Positions 44,177 to 53,841 of a stretch of 64,000 nt of DNA are shown in pieces. Within the stretch, counting starts at the first letter, position 1. The number at the start of each line of letters is the position of its first letter. A program made the position numbers and the translations under genes. Below the pieces are notes generated by a model, which saw only the letters and a list, made by a program, of their open reading frames with translations, ran no database searches and was not told the origin of the DNA. Origin of the DNA: Palleronia sp. THAF1 (GTDB taxonomy: Bacteria > Pseudomonadota > Alphaproteobacteria > Rhodobacterales > Rhodobacteraceae); NCBI RefSeq assembly GCF_009363795.1, contig NZ_CP045421.1, positions 1-64,000 on the forward strand, read 5' to 3'.

Positions 44177-45526
44177 ATGCGTATCGCAATGATCGGAACA
44201 GGATATGTCGGACTCGTCTCCGGAGTGTGCTTCTCCGATTTCGGTCACTCGGTCGTTTGCGTCGATACCGACGGGGGCAAGATCGAACGTCTGAAGAAGG
44301 GAGAAGTCCCGATCTACGAGCCGGGTCTTGCTGCCGTAATGGAGCGCAACGTAGAGGCCGGACGGCTGGCGTTTTCCACAAATCTCGCGGCCGCGTTGCA
44401 GGGTGCGGACGCCGCCTTCATCGCCGTCGGCACCCCGTCGCGGCGCGGTGACGGGCAGGCAGACCTGTCCTACGTCATGGCCGCGGCCCGCGACATCGCG
44501 CAGCGTGCAGATGACGGTCTGGTCGTCGTGGTGAAGTCCACCGTTCCGATCGGCACCAATCGCCGCATGGCAGAAGAGATCCGCTCTGTCGCGCCTACCC
44601 TGAAGTTCGATATCGCGTCGAACCCCGAGTTTCTGCGCGAAGGGGCCGCGATAGAGGATTTCATGCGACCAGACCGCGTGGTTTTCGGATGCGACACGGA
44701 GCGCGCGGCGCAGGTGATGCGCGACATCTACCGCCCCTTGTTCCTGCGCGAGTTTCCCATCGTCGTGACCGATCTGGAATCGGCAGAGATGATCAAATAC
44801 GCCGCCAATGCCTTCCTTGCGACGAAGATCACCTTCATCAACGAGATCGCATCCCTGTGCGAACGTGTCGGCGCCGACGTCCGAGAAGTGGCGCGCGGCA
44901 TCGGGTTGGACGGACGCATCGGCAAGACATTCCTGCACGCGGGGCCGGGCTACGGCGGATCCTGTTTTCCCAAGGATACGCGGGCACTGGCTCGCACGGC
45001 CCAAGAATACGGACGCCCGCTGCATATCGTTGAGACGGTCATCAAATCGAACGAGGATGCCAAGCGGCGCGCCGTTGAAAAGATCTTCGAACTGTGCGGC
45101 GACAGGGTCGGCGGCAAGACGATTGCTGTGCTGGGCGTCACCTTCAAGCCCGACACGGACGACATGCGCGAATCGCCTGCGCTGACCATCGTGCCGGCGC
45201 TGATCGGGGGCGGGGCGACGGTCCGCGTGGTCGATCCGAAAGGGCGGGCCGAAGGCGAGGCTTTGTTGCCTTCGGTTCAGTGGGAAACCGATCCCTACGC
45301 CGCTGCAGAGGGCGCTGACATGATCGTTCTGCTGACCGAATGGAACGCGTTCCGCGCGTTGGATCTGTCGCGTCTTGCACAGGGGATGCGCAATCGCTGC
45401 TTCGTTGATCTGCGGAACGTCTATCCCACCGACTCCCTGCGCGCCGCCGGATTCGAGGCGGTCGCCTCGGTCGGTCGGTCGGGTTTCGATATCCGCGACG
45501 ATCTTCACGCTGTTGCTGCGGAATAA
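44177..45526 (+). CDS. ugd: UDP-glucose 6-dehydrogenase
   Basis: 449 residues. IAMIGTGYVGLVSGVCFSDFG binds NAD, and PGYGGSCFPKDT carries the catalytic Cys (about 262). The Ugd central and UDP-binding domains are complete (KSTVPIGTNRRM, NPEFLREGAAIEDF, MIKYAANAFLATKITFINEI, GVTFKPDTDDMRESPAL). It makes UDP-glucuronate. Followed by a GT4 gene 20 bp later. This supports uronic acid in the polysaccharide. Confidence 0.95.
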   Translation: MRIAMIGTGYVGLVSGVCFSDFGHSVVCVDTDGGKIERLKKGEVPIYEPGLAAVMERNVEAGRLAFSTNLAAALQGADAAFIAVGTPSRRGDGQADLSYVMAAARDIAQRADDGLVVVVKSTVPIGTNRRMAEEIRSVAPTLKFDIASNPEFLREGAAIEDFMRPDRVVFGCDTERAAQVMRDIYRPLFLREFPIVVTDLESAEMIKYAANAFLATKITFINEIASLCERVGADVREVARGIGLDGRIGKTFLHAGPGYGGSCFPKDTRALARTAQEYGRPLHIVETVIKSNEDAKRRAVEKIFELCGDRVGGKTIAVLGVTFKPDTDDMRESPALTIVPALIGGGATVRVVDPKGRAEGEALLPSVQWETDPYAAAEGADMIVLLTEWNAFRALDLSRLAQGMRNRCFVDLRNVYPTDSLRAAGFEAVASVGRSGFDIRDDLHAVAAE

Positions 45527-45546
45527 CTGCGGAAAAGGATGCGAAG

Positions 45547-46755
45547 ATGACAGTCACCGACGCAAACGGCTTTCGAACGAAATCGGCGCGTCCGTTCCCG
45601 ACCGGGCGACGGCGCGTTCTCGTTGTCGCCAGCCTGACCTCTTCGCTGGTGAACTTCCGCTACGATATCCTGCGCGAGCTGGCGATGCGGGCCGAGGTTC
45701 TGGCCGTCGCGCCTGACGACGATCCCGAAAGCATCGCCCGACTGCGCGAAATCGGGGTAAGGTTCCAGCGCATCCCCATGCAACGCGTCGGTATAAATCC
45801 CTTCGCGGACCTTGTAACGCTGGCCGCACTCATACGGATCTGCCTGCGCTTTCGGCCCCACACCCTGTTTCCCTATACGATGAAGCCCATAATCTATGGC
45901 TGCCTTGCGGGTCGGTTGACCCGCGTGCCTGACCGGGTGCCGATGTGTACCGCGCTGGGATACGTCTTCTTCAACCCCGACGCGGGCCGCATGCAGAAGC
46001 TGGTGCGCCGGATCAGTATTCTTCTGTACCGCGTTGCACTCGGGGGGGTCAGCAAGGTGCTGGTCTACAACGAGGGCGACACGGAGGCCTTTCGCGAACA
46101 CCGGCTGGTCGCGCCGTCTGTCCCGCTGGTGCGTGTGCCCGGTTCGGGCATCAACCTTGATCGCTTTCCCCACGTGCCGCCCATGGACGGGCCACCGGTC
46201 TTTCTGATGATCGGTCGGATCCTGCGGATGAAGGGCGTTCCGGAATACGCCGAGGCCGCCCGCCGGCTGAAGCGTCGATTCCCCGAGGCACGCTGTCAGC
46301 TTCTGGGTCCATTCGATGACAACCCAAGCGCCCTGCGGCCCGAACAGCTGCAGGAGTACATCGATGACGGAAGTATCGAGTATCTGGGCGAGACACGCGA
46401 CGTGCGCCCGGTCCTTGCCGCCTCCTCGGTTTTCGTGCTGCCCTCCTATTGCGAAGGCATTTCCAGATCGGTGCTGGAGGCGATGGCCACCGGGCGCGCG
46501 ATCGTCACCAGCGACGGCGTGGGGTGCCCCGAGCCGGTGATCGAGGGGCAGACGGGCCATGTCGTTCCAGTCGGTGACGCCAAGGCGCTGGCCGATGCGA
46601 TGGCGCGGTTCTGCGAAGACCCCGCGCTGGTGGCTACGATGGGACAGGCGGCCCGGGATCACGCGGCCGCGACATTCGATGTGCGTGTCGTGAACCGGCA
46701 TCTTCTGCGCGCACTCGATCTGCCCGCAGACCCGGTGCCCGCCGTCGCCAACTGA
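45547..46755 (+). CDS. glycosyltransferase, GT4 family (PglA/WbpY-like)
   Basis: 402 residues. [37 protein letters not shown] and CTALGYVFF define a GT4 subgroup typified by PglA and WbpY-type enzymes that add HexNAc to a lipid-linked primer. Donor site [19 protein letters not shown]. It is paralogous to the gene at 49290-50522 (about half identical by eye). It directly follows ugd. The likely role is the second residue of the repeat unit. Confidence 0.88.
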   Translation: MTVTDANGFRTKSARPFPTGRRRVLVVASLTSSLVNFRYDILRELAMRAEVLAVAPDDDPESIARLREIGVRFQRIPMQRVGINPFADLVTLAALIRICLRFRPHTLFPYTMKPIIYGCLAGRLTRVPDRVPMCTALGYVFFNPDAGRMQKLVRRISILLYRVALGGVSKVLVYNEGDTEAFREHRLVAPSVPLVRVPGSGINLDRFPHVPPMDGPPVFLMIGRILRMKGVPEYAEAARRLKRRFPEARCQLLGPFDDNPSALRPEQLQEYIDDGSIEYLGETRDVRPVLAASSVFVLPSYCEGISRSVLEAMATGRAIVTSDGVGCPEPVIEGQTGHVVPVGDAKALADAMARFCEDPALVATMGQAARDHAAATFDVRVVNRHLLRALDLPADPVPAVAN

Positions 46756-46761
46756 AACGGC

Positions 46762-48165
46762 CTACGCCGCGGTCGAGCCGTCCTCTTGCCGTCGGGTCGG
46801 ATCGGCGTCGCGGTCGAAGGTGTCCCGGTCACCCACAATGATGGACCTTGCGGCCTGCATACCCGCCAGCGTGGCCCAATCCGCACCGGGACGGTTCACA
46901 TGATAGATCGCCGGTACATCGCGCAGCTTTTCGAACAGCCGGGTCCGGGTGGACGTTTGCTGCTCGCGCCAACTGGCTGCGGCATTGGTCCGGTCCAGCC
47001 GCAACACATACGCACCGGTCAGATTGGAGCGGTCGATCAGACCAGCACCGGCGGTTTCGGTCATCGCCAGCGCGATCTGCGCATCCTCCGATGCGTCGAA
47101 CAGTGGATCGTTCCCGGCCAGAAAGAATTCGACGCACAGCGCCGTACGGCGTTGGGGCACCATGTCGCCCCCGAAGGCCGCGTAATTGACGACGCGCCCG
47201 GCCTTCAGCTTGGTGTCGTTAACCTCCAGCCAGGCGTGCGGGAACGCAGGCGGTCCGTCGAGCAACAGATAGACCAGAAGGACAGCGCGCTGTGCCGATG
47301 GGTCGGCGACGGGTGCCGCGTCGGCGTGGACCGGCAGAAGTGACCACAGACGTTCGACCGCAAGACCGGAAATGACGTTCGGATAGCTTTGCATCGTCAC
47401 AGCGCGACCCTGCCGGATCGTCGCCGTCACGCCGCCATCAGGCTCTGGCACCAGTGCCAGAACCTCGGCTCCGTAGTCGATCCGGCCACCGCGCGCTGTC
47501 ACGCGGGCGGCCAGCGCCTCGAACAACTGGCCGGTTCCGCGCAGGGGATGCCGCCAGACCTTCTGGCCTGCCATCCCGCCCCGCCGCGCCATTCTCAGGG
47601 CCTGCGCCGCTGCCATGCGACGGGAGGCATCGACGGGTGGTGGCATGTCCGCCCAGCCCTGGCCGCGAAACTTCTCCCAATAACCTTGCGCCAACACGCG
47701 CGCGAAATGCGGGCCGACCCGCCCGTGCCAATGCTCCTCGTAGGTGCGGGGCGACCGTAGAGCCGCCTGCGTCCATCCGGCGGCCAGTCCAATCCCGCCG
47801 CGCACCAGCCAAGCGGGCGGCATGCCCCGCGCCGGACCGCGATACCGGCCCGACATCTCTATGATCCGCCCGCCGAACAAAGAGCCGACACGATGGGGGT
47901 AGGGCCGATACTCATCCCCCAGAAGGTCATTCCATAGCGCATCGACCTGGGGGAACCGTGCATAAAGCTCTTTCCGGCCCAGATCGACGATGCAGTCGTC
48001 GAAGCGCGGAGAGCGCATCAGCCCACCGGCGCGGTCGCCCCGCTCGACCACCCGCACCGGCAGCCCCGCGTCACGCAGTGCAAGGGCTGCCGCAAGACCC
48101 GACGGACCTGCACCAATGATCAAGATTTCATCCATCTGGGGGAGAGAAGTCTGGGCGACATTCAT
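46762..48165 (-). CDS. FAD-dependent oxidoreductase (amine-oxidase / PPOX-like)
   Basis: 467 residues from the ATG at 48165; an in-frame TTG at 48228 and an ATG at 48135 are alternatives. The dinucleotide-binding motif IIGAGPSGLAAALALRDAGL is at the N-terminus followed by VRVVERGDRAGGLMRS, and the family's GTGQLFEALAARVTARGG segment lies near residue 235. Related proteins occur in EPS loci next to polysaccharide deacetylases, and UDP-galactopyranose mutase has the same fold, but its substrate residues are not evident. It starts 88 bp from the divergent deacetylase gene. Function unassigned. Confidence 0.8.
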   Translation of the reverse strand: MNVAQTSLPQMDEILIIGAGPSGLAAALALRDAGLPVRVVERGDRAGGLMRSPRFDDCIVDLGRKELYARFPQVDALWNDLLGDEYRPYPHRVGSLFGGRIIEMSGRYRGPARGMPPAWLVRGGIGLAAGWTQAALRSPRTYEEHWHGRVGPHFARVLAQGYWEKFRGQGWADMPPPVDASRRMAAAQALRMARRGGMAGQKVWRHPLRGTGQLFEALAARVTARGGRIDYGAEVLALVPEPDGGVTATIRQGRAVTMQSYPNVISGLAVERLWSLLPVHADAAPVADPSAQRAVLLVYLLLDGPPAFPHAWLEVNDTKLKAGRVVNYAAFGGDMVPQRRTALCVEFFLAGNDPLFDASEDAQIALAMTETAGAGLIDRSNLTGAYVLRLDRTNAAASWREQQTSTRTRLFEKLRDVPAIYHVNRPGADWATLAGMQAARSIIVGDRDTFDRDADPTRRQEDGSTAA

Positions 48166-48253
48166 GGCACCATGCCTTTGCTGCGTACGCCCGGTTCGGG
48201 ACTTCGGCGTGGCCCCAAGGTCCTTCAAAGATGCGAGGAAATGAATCCTCCTT

Positions 48254-49282
48254 ATGGATAGCCAACTGCCCTCTTACGCGGCGCGCGCCGCCGGTTTCGT
48301 GCTTTCTCTCGACCTGGAGCTGATGTGGGGCGTGCTGGATAGCTCGGCACCCGACGCCTACGCGCCGAACATCCACGGCGCGCGCAAAGCCGTGCCCGCG
48401 TTGCTGCATCTGTTCGCAGAGCACGGTATTCACGCAACCTGGGCGACCGTGGGTTTCCTGTTCTTCGACACGCGCAAGGCGCTGATGGACGCGCTGCCCG
48501 ACACACGGCCTGCCTATCCCCGGCCCGGGATGAATGCCTATGCCCGCCTGTCCGGGATCGGCGCAAACGAGGTAGAGGATCCACTGCACTTCGGCGGCTC
48601 TCTGGTCCGCCGAATCGCAGCCTCGCCCGGTCAGGAAGTCGCGACTCACACGTTTTCGCACCTGTTCTGCTTTGATCAGCCGTTCGATCCGCAGGTGTTC
48701 GAGGCAGACATCCTGGCCGCCGTGCGCGCGGCCCACATGGCCGGGATCGACCTGCGCAGCATCGTCTTTCCGCGCAACCAGATCACGGAGACGGCGGTGT
48801 CGATCTGCCTGCGGCACGGAATTTACGTGATCCGGGGATGTGGTGTGCCGTGGTATGACCGGGCACGGGCGCGACGCGACGAGCGGATCGCACAGCGAGT
48901 GATGCGGATGACGCGCGCCTATGTGCCCTTCGATGCCAGCGGGCCGGTGCGCGTCGGGTCCTGCGGGCGTGCCGTGAACGTGCCGGCCAGCCGCCTTCTG
49001 CGACCCGCCGGACGCGGTGGCGCAGTAGCCATTCGGCGTCAGATCGCCACGATCAAGGCCGACATGACGCGCGCGGCGCGGACGGGACAAACCTATCACC
49101 TGTGGTTCCATCCCCACAATTTCGGCCGCAACCTGCCCGAAAACCTTGCGCTTCTGGATGCGATCCTGCGCCACGCAAACCATCTGGACGCCCTGCATGA
49201 CTGGCCCTCGATGACGATGGCCGAGGCTGCCGATCGCTGGATCGAATCCATGCCGCCGATGCCACAACCCCGCACAGCGTGA
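48254..49282 (+). CDS. polysaccharide deacetylase (NodB homology, CE4)
   Basis: 342 residues. The NodB core is visible: FVLSLDLELMWG with the catalytic Asp region, HGIHATWATVGFLF, QEVATHTFSHLFCF (the metal-binding HxxxH as THTFSH) and LWFHPHNFG near the C-terminus. There is no signal peptide, so it is either cytoplasmic or acts on lipid-linked sugars on the inner face. It is followed 7 bp later by a GT4 gene. Similar CE4 genes pair with FAD oxidoreductase genes in EPS clusters. Confidence 0.87.
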   Translation: MDSQLPSYAARAAGFVLSLDLELMWGVLDSSAPDAYAPNIHGARKAVPALLHLFAEHGIHATWATVGFLFFDTRKALMDALPDTRPAYPRPGMNAYARLSGIGANEVEDPLHFGGSLVRRIAASPGQEVATHTFSHLFCFDQPFDPQVFEADILAAVRAAHMAGIDLRSIVFPRNQITETAVSICLRHGIYVIRGCGVPWYDRARARRDERIAQRVMRMTRAYVPFDASGPVRVGSCGRAVNVPASRLLRPAGRGGAVAIRRQIATIKADMTRAARTGQTYHLWFHPHNFGRNLPENLALLDAILRHANHLDALHDWPSMTMAEAADRWIESMPPMPQPRTA

Positions 49283-49289
49283 GGCCGCC

Positions 49290-50522
49290 GTGACCCAGAT
49301 CGACCACTCTCTCGCGCCGCAGCTCTCTGGATTGTCGCAGGTGACCGAACCGCCGATGGCACACGCGCGCGCCCGTATCGCCGTAGTCGCCAGCCTGACC
49401 TCATCCCTCATTGGTTTCCGCTACGAGCTGCTGCGCGAGTTGGCGCTGCGCGCCGATGTTCTCGCGCTGGCCCCGGACCATGACCCGCGCGCGGAAACGG
49501 CCCTTGCCCGCATCGGCGTCCGGTTCCAGCGCATCCCCATGGCGCGCACCGGAAAGAACCCGTTCCAGGACATTCTGACCTTGGTCGCCCTGCTGCACGC
49601 CTTTCGCACGTTCCGTCCGGACATCGTGCTGCCCTACACCATGAAACCGATCATCTATGCCGGGTTGGCCGGGCGCATCGTGGGCGTGCGGAAACGCGTC
49701 GCGATGTGTACGGGGCTGGGCTACCTGTTCGTTCAGGATGGCAGGCAAACCCTGATCAAACGCGCGCTGCGCCGCCTGTCGATGAGCCTTTATCGCGCGG
49801 CATTGCGGGGGGTCGACGACCTTATCGTCTACAACACCGCCGATGCCGACGAATTCCGGCGCAATCGGCTTGTATCGGACCAGACCCGTATCTGTCTTGT
49901 GCCGGGGTCCGGCGTGAACCTGACGCGGCACGCATTTCACGAACCCCCGCCTGGTCCGCCGGTTTTCCTTATGGTCAGCCGCCTGTTGTGCGACAAGGGG
50001 GTGCGCGAATACGTCGACGCCGCCCGACGGTTGCGCGCGATCCATCCCCATGTCCGTTGTCAGCTCTTGGGGCCCCATGACGCGAACCCGGCTGCGATCG
50101 GCGCCGGTGAACTGGCGGATTGGATCGAGGAAGAAGCCATCGAATACCTGGGTGCCACTTCAGACGTACGCCCCTATCTGCAAGACGCGTCGGTCTTCGT
50201 TCTACCGTCCTACCGCGAGGGTCTGTCGCGGTCCGTGCTGGAAGCCATGGCGACGGGGCGGGCCGTCATTACCTCGGATGCGCCGGGCTGTCCCGACCCC
50301 GTGACCGAAGGTGTGACCGGCTTTGTCGTTCCGGTGCGCGACGCCGCGGCCCTGGTCAATGCAATGGAGCGGTTCGTGTGTGATCCGGCTCTGGCGGACG
50401 GGATGGGCCGCGCCGCGCGGAAAAAGGCCGAACGACAGTTCGACGTGGCAGCGATCAATGCGATCCTGCTGGACCGGCTTGGGCTGGCGGATGTGCCAGC
50501 AACCAGAGCGGCTACAGCCTAA
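49290..50522 (+). CDS. glycosyltransferase, GT4 family (PglA/WbpY-like)
   Basis: 410 residues, paralogue of 45547-46755 with the same blocks ([68 protein letters not shown]). The GTG start has GAGG upstream; the conserved part begins about 30 residues in, so the true start may be the ATG at 49356. Its stop overlaps the convergent dehydrogenase gene by 11 bp. Confidence 0.88.
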   Translation: MTQIDHSLAPQLSGLSQVTEPPMAHARARIAVVASLTSSLIGFRYELLRELALRADVLALAPDHDPRAETALARIGVRFQRIPMARTGKNPFQDILTLVALLHAFRTFRPDIVLPYTMKPIIYAGLAGRIVGVRKRVAMCTGLGYLFVQDGRQTLIKRALRRLSMSLYRAALRGVDDLIVYNTADADEFRRNRLVSDQTRICLVPGSGVNLTRHAFHEPPPGPPVFLMVSRLLCDKGVREYVDAARRLRAIHPHVRCQLLGPHDANPAAIGAGELADWIEEEAIEYLGATSDVRPYLQDASVFVLPSYREGLSRSVLEAMATGRAVITSDAPGCPDPVTEGVTGFVVPVRDAAALVNAMERFVCDPALADGMGRAARKKAERQFDVAAINAILLDRLGLADVPATRAATA

Positions 50523-51795
50523 GGTCGCTTACGTCGCGGTCGATCATATTCTTCAGATCGTAGATGACGCAGGTTTCTGCCCCGAGCTGGCGTACCGAAC
50601 CTGCGCAGAGGTCGCGGAAGGCATCGTGGGCTACCGCCAGAATGATACCGTCGTACTTGCCGCGCGACGGCGTCTCGACAAGGTCAAGCGCGTACTCCCG
50701 ACGCGCTGCGTCCGGATCGGCCATCGGGTCATGAACATCAACGGCAACGCCGTAGTCCTGTAATTCCCTGACCACGTCCACGACGCGGGTATTCCGCAGA
50801 TCCCTGCAATTTTCCTTGAATGTCAGGCCAAGAACCAGAACGCGCGCACCGCGGATCTGCACCCGTTTGCGTAACATCGCCTTGATCATCTGACCGGCGA
50901 CGTAGGCGCCCATTCCGTCGTTGATACGACGACCGGCCAAAATGACCTGCGAATGGTGGCCGATCGCCTCTGCCTTGTGGGTCAGGTAATAGGGGTCCAC
51001 GCCGATGCAGTGACCTCCGACCAGACCGGGATGGAAGGGCAGGAAGTTCCATTTCGACCGCGCCGCCTCGAGCACCGCGGTCGTGTCGATCCCCATCCTC
51101 CCGAAGATCATGGCCAATTCGTTGACCAACGCGATGTTCAGGTCGCGCTGCGTGTTCTCTATGACCTTCGCCGCCTCTGCCACGCGAATGGACTCGGCGC
51201 GAAAGGTGCCGGCGGTGATGATAGACGCGTAAAGGGCATCCACCGCATCCGCCGTCGCGGCATCGCTGCCGCTGGTCACCTTGACGATATCGGGCAGGCG
51301 ATGCGCCCTGTCGCCGGGATTGATCCGTTCCGGAGAATATCCGCAGTGGAAGTCCGCCTTGTAGGTTAGGCCCGATACCCGCTCCAACACCGGCACGCAG
51401 TCCTCTTCGGTGGCGCCGGGATAGACGGTCGATTCGTAAATCACCAGATCGCCGGGCTTCAGGATCGCGCCGACCAGCTCAGACGCCCTGCAGATCGGGC
51501 CAAGGTCCGGTTGCTTGTGGGCGTTGATCGGAGTGGGAACGGCGATGATGTAGATTGTGGCGGCCCGCATGTCCTCGGGATCGTCACTGAAGGTCAGGTC
51601 CTGGCAACCCACCAGGTCTTCCTTTGACACTTCGCGCGTTCGGTCCTGACCTTCGCGCAATTCGGCGATCCGGGTCGGGCACAGGTCGAAGCCAATCGTT
51701 CGACGCTGCTTTCCAAAGGCCAGGGCCAAGGGCAGTCCGACGTATCCCAGCCCGATTACCGCGATAGGTCCATCCATTGTCAGCGGTTCCGTCAT
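50512..51795 (-). CDS. UDP-N-acetylhexosamine 6-dehydrogenase (WbpO/TviB/WbpA type)
   Basis: 427 residues from the ATG at 51795, which follows AAGG; the frame opens at 51882. [18 protein letters not shown] binds NAD; the long form with [19 protein letters not shown] places the catalytic Cys, and [19 protein letters not shown] and [19 protein letters not shown] are typical of UDP-GlcNAc/GalNAc/ManNAc dehydrogenases rather than Ugd. It makes a UDP-HexNAc-uronate. With ugd it predicts at least two acidic sugars. It is the last intact polysaccharide gene before the mobile-element scar. Confidence 0.92.
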   Translation of the reverse strand: MTEPLTMDGPIAVIGLGYVGLPLALAFGKQRRTIGFDLCPTRIAELREGQDRTREVSKEDLVGCQDLTFSDDPEDMRAATIYIIAVPTPINAHKQPDLGPICRASELVGAILKPGDLVIYESTVYPGATEEDCVPVLERVSGLTYKADFHCGYSPERINPGDRAHRLPDIVKVTSGSDAATADAVDALYASIITAGTFRAESIRVAEAAKVIENTQRDLNIALVNELAMIFGRMGIDTTAVLEAARSKWNFLPFHPGLVGGHCIGVDPYYLTHKAEAIGHHSQVILAGRRINDGMGAYVAGQMIKAMLRKRVQIRGARVLVLGLTFKENCRDLRNTRVVDVVRELQDYGVAVDVHDPMADPDAARREYALDLVETPSRGKYDGIILAVAHDAFRDLCAGSVRQLGAETCVIYDLKNMIDRDVSDLRL

Positions 51796-52013
51796 CGCAC
51801 AGACCTTGATGAGATCGATGGTTGTCTTGTTCCAGCACCCTTTCTTGAGGCCGGGTGGCTTGGTTTCACGACTGATAGTCAACGAAAGGGGGAAACACCC
51901 TTGGATTGACTTGACCCTACCATGTTCTGTTCGCGTCAGATCTGCAAAATCGGCTACCTACCCAAACGCGCTACAATTTACATAATAAATGTTATTAGAC
52001 GTTTTGTGTAGTT

Positions 52014-52058
52014 GCAAAGTTAGAATGTCCCACATCTGCAAAGTAGAAGTATCACACT
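52014..52058. repeat. near-direct repeat at left end of the IS remnant
   Basis: Two copies of GCAAAGTNAGAANTNTC-like sequence begin at 52014 and 52038, 24 bp apart, just before the transposase remnant. Tandem terminal repeats of this kind are usual transposase-binding sites, so they probably mark the left end of the element. The 218 bp before them (51796-52013) is AT-rich and holds no gene. Confidence 0.6.
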
Positions 52059-52106
52059 TCCCTGTCGGGCAAGCAGGACTGGAGTGTGTCTGTGGGGCTG
52101 GTGATC

Positions 52107-53185
52107 ATGAGCGAGCGCGAGCTGAACCGCATAGAAGTACTGAGCCAAGTGAGCCAAGACAGAATGACTGCCTCGAATGCGGCAAATGTTCTGGGATTGA
52201 GCCGCAGGCAGGTTCACCGGCGTTTGAAGACGTTCCAGTCAGACGGTCCGGCGGCGATCCGGCACAAGGCGCGCGGTCGGGCATTGAACAATAGGATTGA
52301 TCCGGCGGTGCGGGAGGTTGCGGTCACGTTGGTCCGGGAGAACTACATCGACTTCGGGCCGACCTTTGCCGCTGAGAAGCTGCACGAAGATCATGGACTG
52401 AAGGTCTCGCGCGAGACCCTGCGCAAATGGATGCAGGATGCGGGGATTTGGCTGTCTCGGAAGCAACGCCGCACGTTCCACCAGCCACGCTTGCGGCGAG
52501 AGTGCTTTGGTGAGCTGATCCAGATCGACGGGTCAGATCATCACTGGTTCGAGGATCGCGGCCCGTCCTGCACCCTGCTCGTCTTCATCGACGATGCCAC
52601 CAGCACGTTGATGCATCTGGAGTTCTTGATGTCCGAGAGCACGTTCAGCTATTTCGGCGCTCTGGAGGATTATCTGCATGAACATGGACGCCCTGTTGCG
52701 TTCTGTAGTGACAAACACACGGTGTTACGTGCTGCCCAGCAAGGCGCGAAGTGCGGCCACGGCATGCCCCAGTTTGGCAGGGCCTTAAATGAGCTGAACA
52801 TCGAGATCCTTTGCGCCAATTCTTCCCAAGCCAAAGGTCGTGTCGAGCGCGCGAACCGCACACTACAAGACAGGCTGGTGAAGGAGCTGCGCCTGGCGGG
52901 CATCTCTGACCTGAAGGCCGCCAACGCCTTTTCCAGGGCTTCACGGAGCGTTACAATGCGAAGTTCGCCAAGACCCCACGCCGGACGGATAATCTTCACC
53001 GAGCGCTCAATGTCGAGCCGGACCGCTTACGGGATATCCTGTGCTAACGCGACGAGTGCTATATTGGGCAGCAGCTTGCCTTCTCCTACGACCGGCGCTG
53101 CATCATTTTCGAGCAGAACGACCTCTCGCGCACGCTGCCTGGCAAGTGTGTCGACAGCTACGAGTTCGCCGACGGCGTCGTGCGG
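52107..53185 (+). pseudogene. ISNCY-type transposase, frameshifted and truncated
   Basis: HTH regions (SQDRMTASNAANVLGLSRRQ) and a DDE catalytic core (GELIQIDGSDHHWF, VFIDDATSTLMHL, AFCSDKHTV, SQAKGRVERANRTLQDRLV) are in the first frame. Near 52930 a one-base deletion shifts the frame; the protein continues as FTERYNAKFAKTPRRTDNL and LNVEPDRLRDILC, meets an in-frame TAA at 53045, reads on through QQLAFSYDRRC and PGKCVDSYEFADGVVR, and stops being transposase at about 53185. The usual last 40-60 residues and the right end are missing. Two lesions plus truncation mean it is dead. Confidence 0.9.
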
Positions 53186-53430
53186 ATGAGGTCGAGGAGA
53201 TCGTCGGGGCCGTCACCGGCGATGGCGCCGCTGGCCGCGACGAAATCAAGATCCTCCGACCAACGCCCCGACGCGTGACAGGTCGCGAGACAGGTCCCGC
53301 CGTGGAACATGCCGCGGCCCGCAAATGTGGGCCCTGTGCGGGAGATCCCATCGAGCAACGCGATCTGGCATTCTTGGGCGATCATCGCCCGCTCGGTGGC
53401 ATCCAGGGGCTGCCTTGCACTCAAATCCAT
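53158..53430 (-). pseudogene. AbiEii/AbiGii-type nucleotidyltransferase toxin, N-terminal fragment
   Basis: About 80 residues of real sequence from the ATG at 53430. FHGGTCLATCHASGRWSEDLDF is the nucleotidyltransferase signature of AbiEii toxins (type IV toxin-antitoxin family), whose full length is about 250-300. The similarity ends at about 53186, exactly where the transposase remnant ends, so a deletion or insertion joined the two. No antitoxin gene is visible on the upstream side. It should be non-functional. Confidence 0.75.
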
Positions 53431-53841
53431 ACCTGTCTCTCGTTTTTATCGTTTCTTTTCAGTAATATACCGGAGATGTAACGCTGTAACGGTTTCTGAG
53501 AGAGTGTGTCTTCGCGTGTGTGCGTGCGTGCGCGTACATGTATATATACATCTGTATACTGTTACATATAGATAAATAGATAATAAACCATTGTAAAGAT
53601 TTATTTTTTTGCTGTAACAAGGCCGTAACGCAGGTGTAACAGTTGTTACAGCGTTGATTCCGAACAATAATTTTTCAGGAGATTTCAGGCGAAATCGGCG
53701 GATTCGGGCGAAAAACGCGAAAAGATGCAATTAAATCTGCCTTTGAGGCGCGTTTGGGCCATGAAAACAAGGCTGTTACATCGGCAAAAGTATTACCGGC
53801 CCGTTTTGAGGATGTTTCGGGGCCGATAACGCCATGATTCC
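53431..53841. repeat. AT-rich tract with eight TGTAAC/GTTACA repeats and alternating purine-pyrimidine DNA
   Basis: No gene. TGTAAC occurs at 53477, 53485, 53613 and 53635, CGTAAC at 53624, and the inverse GTTACA at 53561, 53645 and 53775; the pair at 53635/53645 makes a perfect inverted repeat. Between them 53513-53551 is 39 bases of strict pyrimidine-purine alternation, including the 14-bp palindrome ATGTATATATACAT. Base composition is far below the rest of the window. It could be a relic of a replication or integration control region. Confidence 0.6.

Noticed and set aside
44141-45508. Minus-strand open frame opposite ugd
   Set aside because: Composition typical of an antisense frame and no recognisable domain.
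53446-53730. 94-codon minus-strand frame over the AT-rich repeats
   Set aside because: It translates the alternating repeat and AT-rich tract; low complexity only.
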